From Neurospora intermedia (taxonomy: Eukaryota; Ascomycota; Sordariomycetes; Sordariales; Sordariaceae): a DNA stretch of 64,000 nucleotides. The notes beneath the pieces were generated by a model. The model made no database searches, was not told the origin of the DNA, and saw nothing but the letters and a program-made list of their open reading frames with translations. The stretch spans positions 1,054,001 to 1,118,000 of the forward strand of contig BTPP01000004.1 of the NCBI GenBank assembly GCA_037102815.1, given 5' to 3'. A program made the translations under genes and the position numbers. Below, piece by piece: positions 51,891 through 62,098 of the stretch (its first letter is position 1; every line of letters begins with the position of its first letter).

Positions 51891-54800
51891 ATGACTGAGG
51901 TCGGACCCGCCGACCGCCGGAAGCTGCTGCATTCAAAGCGGGCGGAAGCAAAGTAAGATGTGTCCCAATCGATAGAGCGAATCTTTCCGATCATTTTGGT
52001 GTACGGGACTTGGTGTTGACTCGACACAGTTCAATTGTGACGTCGCGCAAACGGAAGCTCAGAGAGTTGTATGCTGTAGCAACCGACGAAGATGGCTTCC
52101 CCAATCACGACCTGAACGACCTCGACACGCGTCCCGCCTCCCCCGGCGAAGCAAAGTTTCTCTTCGACTGTGAAATACTGCAGTACGTTTTACCGTCCAC
52201 TTCTCCGGCGCATAGGCGCCCATCTTTGCACCCTGTCTTGTTCGGTAACTTGGCTAACCTTGGGCTTCAGAGGCCGACGACTGGCCGAGCGACTGCTGCC
52301 CGTATTCCAACGGCCTCGCTTCGATACCTTGCAACATATCGCAACCGCCGATGAACCCTCTCTCGGACATGGCCCTCATGTCGTCCAACAAGTTCAACCT
52401 TCGCCGTTGATCCACCCAAACCATACGATTGCCAAGAATGTACAGCACCACGGCTTACCTTTGCCGGCACCGCCAACGTCGAGCATCCGTCATGAACCCG
52501 AACGGACCGTGCCATACAACCAAGTACCTAATGGGGCTGCCGGACCGCAGGAGGCCTCGAAGGCGTTCGTCCCTCGACAGGAGTTTCAGAAGCTGGCGCC
52601 GGTTCAAGGGAGTGCAGTCAAGACAGCCGATGGTCCCAGCGGAGAGTCGAAACCGCCGGCGAAGGAGACGCCTGTGCTCCTTGCGCCCGCAGCACCTCAT
52701 GGAAATGGGCGATGGAACGGCGTCATCAATAATGCACCTCAAGGGCGCGTATTGCCGACTCCGCAGACGGTTGCACCCCCAGCGACAGCTCCTACATCAA
52801 CCACGAAGACGGCGAATCTGGGTGAAGGTAGGGCGGGACCCAAGGACGACACGGTGTCTAGGGGAGATGCAGAAGAGAAAGCTCGGCCTAAGCCTACAAT
52901 CACCTCTGTCAACCAGCTATTATCGAATGGCGATTCGATCCGTTACCCCGATACCCTCTCGTCACCCAGCTCAACTGTTCAGTCCGCCCCAACTCCCCTC
53001 GGTAATGAAGCGTCAGCAAGCACTAGTCCCGATAATGAGGCATCGCAGTCTTTCGATAAGCCAGTCTCCAGGCCCGAGCAGGAACTCAGGAGGGCCACCA
53101 CCGATAACAAGGGCGTGGGTCAGTTCACAGGACCATCTGTCGCCGTCCCAGAATTGCGCCCACAGCCTCAACAACCAGGTGTGTATGCCAATGGGGCTCC
53201 AGAGGTCCCCATCTCGTCAGCCCCTTCAGTCAGGCCAGCACCTAGCGGAGCAGAGGCACAGCTCCTCCAAGAATCAGCTGCAACGCGGACGAGCCAAGTC
53301 ATCGGAAAGGCGGGTGTTGCGGGACCCCATGGGGCGCATTCTACTGGTGGGTTGCAGACGCAACACCCGTCAGCTGTGAATGGTGAGGTCCGGAATATGA
53401 TGAACGGAGATATCCCAGGGAAGCACGTTGCTTCACAGGCAAGTGTTAGCACAGGTGTTGCAGTGGCCAAGGCCGCTTTGCCTGAGGTTGCAAAGCAAGG
53501 TCCCCTTCCTCAAGGCCTCGAAAGTCGCAATAATAGGGCGGATGTTGGTCCTACTCCGATGGACTTGGACAGGATTCCAACTGCGCAGGCTCCGAAACCA
53601 ATTCCGAGTGTGCACGCAGTGCAAGAGGAAGCTCCATCCCAAGAGTCTGCTCGCCAGCCTCAACCCTCTTCGACCGCTCCGTCAACCACGCCACCATCTG
53701 CGCAGCCTGCAGTATCTCTTGAGAAAACTGTTCCCGGAATTCAAATCAGCGCACCACCAGAGACTGAGACTGAGACCCAGGCCAGGACGTCCCAATCATC
53801 TCACCCTGACACGGAATCTGCTGTTGCGGACGAAGAAGGTGATATGCCTCCGGGCTTGCTAACTCATCAGCTCAAGTCTCTCTCTACTAGGCTCCGTGAA
53901 AGACGGAGGAAAAGTGTGCCTACGGTTGTCTTTGGAAAACAGTACAGGAAACCTCGTTTTAGTGACGATACTGCACTGATTGTCAACAAACCAAAGCCCC
54001 CTGGTCATATTCCTTCCGAAGACTACTTCGTGACGCTTTTCATTGAGAGTTTTGCTCGAACTTCATCTTGGATGAAACCGCTCGAGAAATTGTTGCACTC
54101 CGCCCACAAAACTGTGTCCACCTCTGATCAAACGTTGTCAATACTCGATCACCAAGCCTGCAAGATATTGCGCAGGGTCTACCATCTCCAACAGCACGAC
54201 AAATGGTCGCTTAGGCAACCTGTCCGTTGCCTGGAACCGGCAAGGCCCGCATCCCATCAGGATTTATTGATTAAGGAGATGAAATGGATGCGGACAGATT
54301 TTCGGGAGGAACGCAAGTGGAAGCGGGCAGTTGCTCGAAACCTTGCGTATGCCTGTGCAGAATGGTATTATTCCAGTCCTGCTGATCGGAAACTCCTACA
54401 GGTGGACGCTAAGATACCTCCCGTCCGGGCGGTCGACAATGCTGATACCAGCATGGCAGATGCCCCCGAAACTGGCGAGTCTTTGGTCCCGGAGCTGGAT
54501 CACTCGGATTCGCCCGTGGGTAACGATGAGGAAGTACCGGAGCTGCCAATTACCACCATTGCACCAGCAACCATCTTTGCCTTGCAGGATGACGAGGTGG
54601 TCTTTGAGCTACAGCCTTCACGGACGGCTGATCTTCTGCTAGAAAATCTGCCAATGTATGGTTCCCCGCTCAAGGTTCCCAAGTTCGACTGGATAATTCC
54701 GGACTACGATCCCGACGCCAAGTGGAAGAGGCCAGCCGTGCCTCTCAGCAAGTATGTTGAGGGCGAAATGGTTTTGGACGTGAAGCCACAGCCTCACAAA

Positions 54801-57800
54801 CGTTCCCGATTCCAGTTCCAGGGTGAAGACGAGGAGGAGGAGGAGGAATATGTCTTTGGTGCTCAGCCAGACAAGGGCGCCAAACTGCCGCCCGCAAGTA
54901 CTGATGTTGCCTTGTTTGCTCCGGAAATGAAGTTGACCAGAGATCGTCTACATGCTGGCCATCAATTTCGCCCACCTTCAGAACACCCAATGCCTGTCCA
55001 GAGCTTTTTCGAAAGCCGGATTGCTTCACAATGGACATTGGCAGAGGATGATCAGCTTAGGGCGTTGGTACGTGAGTATTCGTATAATTGGTCTCTCATT
55101 TCCTCGATGATCTCCAGCAGGTCATCGTTCCCATCAGCTGTGGAGCGGCGTACCCCTTGGGAGTGCTTTGAGCGATGGGTGAACCTCGAGGGTCTGCCTA
55201 GTGATTTTGCAAAGACGCCTTACTTCAAGGCTTACCAGGCCAGGATCGATGCTGCCGGGCGGACCATTCTACAGCACAATCAGAACGCGGCACAGGGACA
55301 GCAGGTTGGACCTAACGGTGCAGTGGCCCCTATTCCACGGAAGAGGCCCACCAACACCATGCGTGTTGAGAGACGTAGGAACCAAAAACATCTGGCATTG
55401 TTTGATGCTATGCGAAAGCTGGCGAAGAAACGAGAGGCGGCGGCGCAGAAACAGCAGGCTCAGGCCACTATGACAGCCATGCGCAAGACAAATGAGCAGC
55501 AGAGGCAGCAACCCCAGCAGCAACTCCACCTCCAGGCGAAAACTCCTCAGGAGTACAGTCTCATGAGAGCTGCTCGTGACCAGCAAATTGCAGAGAAGAT
55601 GGCTCATCTAGCGGCGCGGCAGCACGAGATAATACAGAAACGGGTAAGTAGCGGAGCGGGATCCATCTATTCTAGTTATCACAGATACTGACATATCATT
55701 ACAATAGCTCCTTACGCAAAGACAAGCCCAAATGGCTGCCACGCCTGGCGTCGCTCAGGTGCCCCAGACAGCAGCGCAACTTGCCGCCGCCAACTCACTC
55801 AACAACGCCGCAGCCAGACTCAATATTCCAGGTCAGATGGCCGTAACAGCCCAGAAGCTCGCTCCAGGACGCGTCCCGATGCAGGCTCCAGCCGGGATCC
55901 CTACGGTTCCCGCTCAACTCGCCGCGAGTGGTCTTGTACCACCCCTTCCCGTCGCCGCTATCCCTCAAGCTCAGCTCCAGGCCATGCAAGCACAGCATCG
56001 GCTGCCAATGGTAAATCCTACGCCAGATATCAACCTCGTGATGCAGGCCCGAAGGATCCAAGATCAGCAGAGAGCTGTTGCGGTTCAATTGCAGCAACAA
56101 CAGCACCAACAACATCAGCATCAACAACACCCACAGCAGCCACAGCAGCAGCAGCATCAGGTTCAACAACAAGTGGTCTCACAACAACAACAACACCAGC
56201 CACAGCAACAGCCGCAACAGCAACAACAACTACAGCAGCAGCAGCCGCAGCAGCAACAGCCGCAGCATCAACAGGCCCAAACACCTCAACCAGCACAGCA
56301 GCAGCCACAACAGCCTCAAGTGACTCAGCAGCCGCCGCCAGTGCCGCAAGTTCAAATCAACGGTGTTCAAGGGTCGCCAACACCAATGCGGCCGGTGGTA
56401 AATAGCCTGAACAATGGCGTCTACATGTCTAGCGTCAGTGCACAAGCGATGATGGCTTCATTTAATGCGGCAAATAGCGTTGCTGGGATGGTGACGTCTC
56501 CAGGTGCTGGGTTGAGTATGCCGATGCTACCGGCTGGGTCGCCGCGTGGTCCTCAGATTCCCGCTCAGCAATTACCGTATACTCACATCCACACTAGACT
56601 TAAGGAGTTTGAGACCCATTTCAGGAATAAGAATCCCGGGGCCACCCAGGACCAGATTAGGCAGATGGCTACGGAACATTTGGGTCGATTGATAGTTCAA
56701 ACCCAACAACATGCCATGAACGCCGCGGCAGGTGGAGTTGGACACAGTCTAGGTACCGTGGCCACTACAACGAGTCCTCACCAATATGCGCAGCTTCTAC
56801 GGGCCCAACAACAGGCCCAAGCACAACAAGCTCAGGCACAACAGCAAGCTCCGCAACCCGCCCAAAGTCAGCTTACCCCGGCCCAGTTAGCCCAGGCACA
56901 AGCGGCGGCTGCTCAGAAGCAAAAACAAGCGGCAGCGGCAGCAGCCCAAGCCCAAGTTCTTGCACAGGCTCAGATGCAGACTCAAGCTCCAGCGCATCAA
57001 CCTCAGCAACCTCAAGCCCAGCCTCATGTTCAAGCACAAGCAATGGCAGCGGCTCAGCTTCAAGCTCAGGTTCAACTCCAGGCGCAGGCGGCGGCCCAGA
57101 AGCAAGCAGCCCAAGCCCATCCTCAGGCTCAGTCTCAGGGTCAAGGCCAACCACCTCAGCAAACCCAGCGAGCTCATCAAGTCCAGCAAGTACAAGGGCA
57201 GCAGGCACATCAGTTGCCGCAGGGTTCACAGTCACAGCAGATTCAGCAGCAGGTTCAGCAATCCCCGCAGGCACGGCAGCAGTCTCAACAGCCTCAGATG
57301 GTACGACAGCCGGTACAGCAAGCCCAGCAACCTCAGCAGATTCAACAACCTCAACAATCCCAGAAGACCCCGCAAATGCAACCCCAGCAGCAAGTACAAA
57401 CGCCTCATCAACAGGCCCAGAAAGCTCAGCAGTCCCAGCAAGCACAGCTAGCGCAGCAGCAGCAACACCAACAACAGCAGCAGCAGCAACAGCATGGACA
57501 AGCTCAAAGCCAAAGCCAAATTCAGGGACAGGGTCAAGCTCTGGGTCAAGGCCAAGCTCAGGGTCAAGGCCACGCTCAGGGTCAGGTCCAGGGTCAGGTC
57601 CAAGGCCAAGCTCCGGGTCAGGTTCAACCTCAGCACGCTCAGCATTCTCGACACACCCCTAATTCCCAGCACGCTCAACACACCCAGCAAGCTCAACACG
57701 CTCGGAATGCCCAGCAAGCACACCACACCCAACAAGTTCAGCAGGCACAACATGTCCAGCAACCTCAAGGGCTTCAGGGACAGAGACACGGACAAGTCCA

Positions 57801-58578
57801 TGGGAACGGGCAACAACTTCATCAGCAGCACCAGCATCAGCAGCAGCAACCACAGCAGGCACAGCAGACGCAGCAGCAGCGTCAACAAGTTCACCCTGCA
57901 CCACAGCTACCGCAGGCACAACCGCCTCAACATTCTCATCAAGCTCAAGCTCAGCACCCTCAAACTCAACAGGCTCAGGCTCCCCAGGCTCAAGCCCAGC
58001 AGCCTCAGCCGCCTCAGCAAGCCCAAGCTCAGCAAGTTCAACAGCCGCAACAGGCCAAGCTGACTCAGCAGGCTCAGCAAGCCCAACAGGCTCAAGGTCA
58101 ACAGGCGCGGGCTCAACAGGCTCAGGTTCAGCAAGCTCAGGTTCAGCAGGCTCAGGCACAGCAGGCTCAACAAGCTCAAGCTCAGCAAGCTCAGGCTCAG
58201 CAAGCTCAGGCTCAGCAAGCTCAGGCTCAGGCTCAAAGCCACGGGCAAATGCAACCGCAAACCCAACCACAACAGCAACCGCAACCGCAGCCTCAGTCTC
58301 AACCACAAGCACAGCAGCCGCAACAGGCTAGTCAGCAAGTTCAGCATGGTCTGGTTGGACAGCAAGGCCAGCAGAACCAACAAGGCCAGCAAGGTCAGCA
58401 ATCACATCAAGTTCAACAAGCTCAACAACCACAGGTCCAACAAGCCCAGCAACCTGTAGCTACTCCCCAGCCCGCTTCCCAGACTAGTCAAAATTCTCAG
58501 CCTGCTCAGCAGGCGGGAATGGCGCAGCAACAACAGGGACAGGGGAGCGGCAGCGCTGCGCCTGCTCCAACAAAATAA
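51891..58578 (+). CDS. vid21: NuA4 histone acetyltransferase scaffold Vid21/Eaf1
   Basis: Platform subunit that holds the NuA4 histone H4/H2A acetyltransferase together in the nucleus. Four exons, 51891-51952, 52030-52182, 52271-55643 and 55708-58578, give 2152 residues. The start was set by a short first exon coding for MTEVGPADRRKLLHSKR and spliced to SIVTSRKRKLRELYAVATDE, which fits the family N-terminus as I remember it. Then a disordered Pro/Ser/Thr-rich region, an HSA helix near residues 735-790 (LIKEMKWMRTDFREERKWKR, which in the family binds actin-related proteins), acidic stretches, and a Myb/SANT domain near 990-1050 (WTLAEDDQLRALVREYSYNW). The last ~830 residues are extremely Gln-rich. 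Yeast Eaf1 is about half as long; the excess is mostly this tail. A poly(A)-signal-like AATAAAA follows the stop directly. Confidence 0.93.
56085..58540 (+). repeat. Glutamine-rich, partly tandem-repeated coding tail of vid21
   Basis: Runs of CAG/CAA codons interrupted by Ala, Pro, Val, His and Gly make up most of about 820 codons. Part of it is a true minisatellite: a 15 nt unit CTCAGCAAGCTCAGG is repeated exactly three times at 58181-58225. Because CAA and CAG alternate, much of the tract is not a pure trinucleotide run. Confidence 0.9.
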
Positions 58579-59266
58579 AATAATAAAATGAGAGTGAACC
58601 ACCAAATTACTTGCTTCATGCCGACACTAGGAAATGAGCAGTAGCCATACTATGCTTTGACTGCCGATATCATGAGTTACGGCAGATGATGGTCCTGGGT
58701 GGGGGGGGAATTAGAGATTTAGTTAAGCACAAGGCCCATGTAGATGTAAGGGCCACTCGAATGTTGTACGTATAGGGGAGGCTTGTTGTTCAGCGTTTGC
58801 ACATGATTAAGGCGTTCTAACGAAGTGACGAGCGCATTGAATATAGACATTAGTACGTATACCCTCGGTTTCGGTTGAAAGTGACTCGGAATGCCACATT
58901 GTCCAGGTACCTATCTAGAGACACCAGACGTAGGTTCTGTGCTCGTAGAGAACGACCAGGCATGCCAAGATGTCCATGTTGTCCAGTCAGTCAGTGTACG
59001 TACCTAACTCCAGTGTATGTAGTGTACATACGGCATGATGTGCACTGATAAGATAAGACTTTTCAAGCAAAGCCCCACTTAAAAAAAGTTGCGAAGGAAA
59101 GTCAATGGAATCGAATGGCAATCGTTCAGCACTGCAACCAGAGCCTGAAGACTGAAGACCGAAGACTTGGCTCTCTCTGCCTGTCTTGATCAACCACTTC
59201 CCTTTTTCAACATCGTCCTACCTCCACCTTCTTCGTTGTAATCCCACCCCCACAACAGAGCTCAAA
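58579..59266. other. Intergenic between vid21 and mak11
   Basis: About 0.7 kb containing the vid21 3' untranslated region and the mak11 promoter. A TACCTA motif occurs near 58905 and another near 59000. No gene seen. Confidence 0.5.
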
Positions 59267-60910
59267 ATGGCCAACAAGAGAAAGAGAGATAATGCGCCCG
59301 AGAGCGAACCTGTCGAGAAAACAGAACAGCAATCAACTAAGAAAGTCAAGGCCCCAGCACCGACCAAGGCTGCGCGCGCCAGCTCTAACTCCAGCACTTC
59401 CGCGACCCCATTCAAAGTGGGCAGCACCTCCCCGATAACTATCCAAGTCGTCGCCGGCTCCTACGATCGCGTCCTTCACGGTATTACCGCCACCGTTACT
59501 CCCACGACCACTACCAGAACCACTGCTACCCCCTCGAAGAACAACAAGAAGAAGGCCGCCGCCGCCGCCGAATCCAAAACCTCATACAAAGTCTCCTTTG
59601 CCGACACCTTCCTCTTCAACGCCCACGCCTCCGCCATCCGATGCCTCGCCCTCTCCCCTCCCTCGGCGCCCACGCCCGGCCAGAAGGGCGGTCAGAAAGT
59701 CCTTTTAGCCACAGGCGCCACCGACGAGCGCATCAACATCTACAACATCTCTGCGCACCCGCCCTCCGCCAAGGCCGCTGAAGACCAGAAGCTTCTCAAC
59801 AGCATCACCCCCCGCCCGGTCCTCGAGAACCCCAAGAACCGCGAGCTCGGCACACTCCTGCACCACTCCTCCAACATCACCCGGCTCGTCTTCCCCAACC
59901 GTTCCAAGCTGCTTTCGGCCTCGGAGGACTCCACCGTCGCCGTCACACGCGTTCGGGACTGGGCGTTGCTGCATACCTTCAAGTGTCCCATTCCCAAGGC
60001 GCAGGGCAGGCCGTCGGGCGACACGGCTGCGCTGGGAGCGGTTCCCGCGGGTGTCAATGACTTTGCGGTGCACCCGAGCAACAAGATCATGATCAGCGTT
60101 AGTAAAGGCGAGAGGAGCATGCGGCTGTGGAACTTGGAGACGGGCAAGAAGAGCCGCGTGCTGAACTTCCCCAAGGACGTTTTGATGGAGATTGGCGAGG
60201 GCAAACACAGCACTGGCGAGGCGAGAAGGATTGTGTGGGGCGAGGACGAGTTTGCGGTTACCTTTGATCGCGATGTGCTGGTGTTTGGCATGGACTGTCG
60301 CCCGAGGTGCAGGGTCATGAGGGAGGATGTGGTAGGGACCAAGATGACAAAGGTGCACGAGATCAAGTATGTCAGTCTTGGTAAGGAGGAGGGACAAGAC
60401 GAGGAGAAGCATGTCCTGGCAGTGGCGACGGAGGATGGGAGGATATTGTTCTTTGATACGGCTGAGTCGGAGTTGATTGAGCCCCCTGCTCCCAAGCAGG
60501 AGGAGCAGCAGCAGCATAAGACAAAGCTCTTCGAAGCCAAGACGCCTAATGCCAAGCTGATCGCTCAGCTGGGCGGCAAGACGGCCGGCGTGTCGGGCAG
60601 AGTCAAGGACTTTACCATTCTCCCCGTGGAGGACGAGGAAAGCGGTAAGAGGTCGTGGTTCGTTACCAGCGCGGGCAGCGATGGCCGTATCAGGATCTGG
60701 CGTCTTGAGAGCGGCGACCTTCGTGTTGGCAAGGAGGAGGGCGCTAAGGCCGGCAGACAGGTCGGCGAGCTGTTGGGCACGTACGAGACGGAGAACAGAA
60801 TCACTTGCTTGGGCGCGTTTGTCATGATACCCAGACCCGAGGGATCGGTCGAGAGCGAGTATGAGTTTGATAGTGAGGAGTCGGAGGATGAGGAGTCAGA
60901 TGATGAGTAG
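59267..60910 (+). CDS. mak11: Mak11/PAK1IP1-type WD40 ribosome assembly protein
   Basis: Nucleolar WD40 protein needed for early 60S ribosomal subunit assembly. One exon, 547 residues, longer than yeast Mak11 because of low-complexity inserts. It starts MANKRKRDNAPESEPVEKTE, basic and disordered. Propeller motifs include VVAGSYDRVLHGITA, AHASAIRCLALSPP, LLATGATDERINIYNI, HHSSNITRLVFPNRSKLLSA with SEDSTVAVTRVRDWALLHTF, NDFAVHPSNKIMISVSKGER with SMRLWNLETGKKSRV, and SAGSDGRIRIWRLESG near the end. The GTLLHHSSNITRLVF block is the feature that points to Mak11 within WD40 proteins. The C-terminus is acidic (FDSEESEDEESDDE). The frame is open upstream only through non-ATG codons, so the ATG at 59267 is used. 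Confidence 0.9.
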   Translation: MANKRKRDNAPESEPVEKTEQQSTKKVKAPAPTKAARASSNSSTSATPFKVGSTSPITIQVVAGSYDRVLHGITATVTPTTTTRTTATPSKNNKKKAAAAAESKTSYKVSFADTFLFNAHASAIRCLALSPPSAPTPGQKGGQKVLLATGATDERINIYNISAHPPSAKAAEDQKLLNSITPRPVLENPKNRELGTLLHHSSNITRLVFPNRSKLLSASEDSTVAVTRVRDWALLHTFKCPIPKAQGRPSGDTAALGAVPAGVNDFAVHPSNKIMISVSKGERSMRLWNLETGKKSRVLNFPKDVLMEIGEGKHSTGEARRIVWGEDEFAVTFDRDVLVFGMDCRPRCRVMREDVVGTKMTKVHEIKYVSLGKEEGQDEEKHVLAVATEDGRILFFDTAESELIEPPAPKQEEQQQHKTKLFEAKTPNAKLIAQLGGKTAGVSGRVKDFTILPVEDEESGKRSWFVTSAGSDGRIRIWRLESGDLRVGKEEGAKAGRQVGELLGTYETENRITCLGAFVMIPRPEGSVESEYEFDSEESEDEESDDE

Positions 60911-61380
60911 AGCAGTGCAGTAGTGTGGGGTTGGAGGTGATGTTTTTTTTATTTGTTTAGCATAATTGATGTATAAAGAAAGGATTTGGTCATGACCTCT
61001 CACGGAGTTGGGATAATGTATTGGGAATGTGTGATCGACGCTATGTTGGTGCTTGAGATGTCTATTGATTATTCGTGTTGTTCCAAGAAATTTTGGGGAT
61101 GAAAAATCCGTCGCTTGCCCAGCTGATCATTACAACTCCGTCCGCCTGGTTCCTCCTCTGCAACCTTTTCTCTGTCACTGGATTTGTCCTTTATATTTGC
61201 ATCAATGTCGTACGTTGTCTGAAGCCCCTTCACCCCATTCAGCACTTTACCATATTCCTTTTAAACGCCCTAGAGATTTTCAGTGGTGGTTTTGATACTT
61301 TACAATCATATCACCAATTCATGTCCAGACCCCAGTTTCACTGTACATAGAGCCTAGATACATACCAGCGAACCATAATA
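60911..61380. other. mak11 3' region up to the tRNA gene
   Basis: Mostly T-rich. It contains a 91-codon frame (61075-61350) with a hydrophobic stretch, which I do not accept as a gene. Confidence 0.45.
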
Positions 61381-61491
61381 GGCAAGATGGCCGAGCGGTC
61401 TAAGGCGCCACGTTAAGGTTAACCCTTAATCCGAGTGAAAATCTCAGTTCCGTGGTCCGAAAGGGCGTGGGTTCGAATCCCACTCTTGTCA
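61381..61491 (+). tRNA. tRNA-Leu(AAG) with intron
   Basis: A long-variable-arm tRNA. The acceptor arm GGCAAGA pairs with TCTTGTC; the D arm is GCC-GAGCGGTCTAA-GGC; the anticodon stem CCACG pairs with CGTGG; the loop reads TTAAGG with anticodon AAG, then an intron of about 31 nt beginning one base after the anticodon. Within the intron CCTTAA can pair with TTAAGG around the anticodon, as usual for nuclear tRNA introns. The variable arm is TCCGAAAGGG and the T arm is GTGGG-TTCGAAT-CCCAC. A box (TGGCCGAGCGGT) and B box (GGTTCGAATCC) are intact. The discriminator base is A. Confidence 0.95.
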
Positions 61492-62098
61492 AAACGATTC
61501 AATCAACTTCGCCAAAGCTCGGGTGGGGTTTCCTATTTTTGAAAGTTTTTCTTTCATCTTTTTTGACTTTCTCTGCTTGCTGGAACATCGTAATTGGCTA
61601 GCTTTTGGTAGTCAGTGAGTGAATGGGGTTGGTTTGCTACACTGATCCATCTTTGTGTTTCTTTTTGCTGTTGCAATGGGTATAAAGTGAGCGAACGGCC
61701 TTGTTCAAAAAAGGCAAGGATAGAGAAAAAGGCAAGCATAGAGTCAAGAGATGAGACACCTTTTTTACTCGAAAAAAGAAGACCAAAATGGTCGTCGGTC
61801 TCTTGTAATAAACACCGCTCTATGAAGCTTGTCGGCACGAGACCGTTGTTCAATGTTCATTGGCGATAATAAACAAAGGTTGCATTTTATTCGAAAGCTA
61901 AGACCTGGTCTTGCTGCAACTACGCCGAACCCAATGTTGGCTGTGCCTTTCGAGCAACCACAGTCAACACCATCTGACCAAACAATAACATCCATCACCC
62001 GTCTTACCCCATCTCCAGCCCCAAATCATCATCATTAGGAAAGTAGCACGATCCTGACCTCGATTATTACGACTTATCCAGCTCACAACCCAGTGGTT
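61492..62098. other. Intergenic between tRNA and hpr1
   Basis: About 0.6 kb. A T-rich stretch some 40 bp downstream of the tRNA could end polymerase III transcription; the remainder is the hpr1 3' region. No gene seen. Confidence 0.5.

Noticed and set aside
56030-58401. Long frames on the minus strand opposite the vid21 tail (up to 217 codons)
   Set aside because: They are reverse translations of CAG/CAA repeats (poly-Leu, poly-Ala, poly-Val) and carry no independent signal.
59705-60555. Two 270-codon minus-strand frames opposite mak11
   Set aside because: The plus strand has clear WD40 repeats; these frames result from high GC and shortage of stops.
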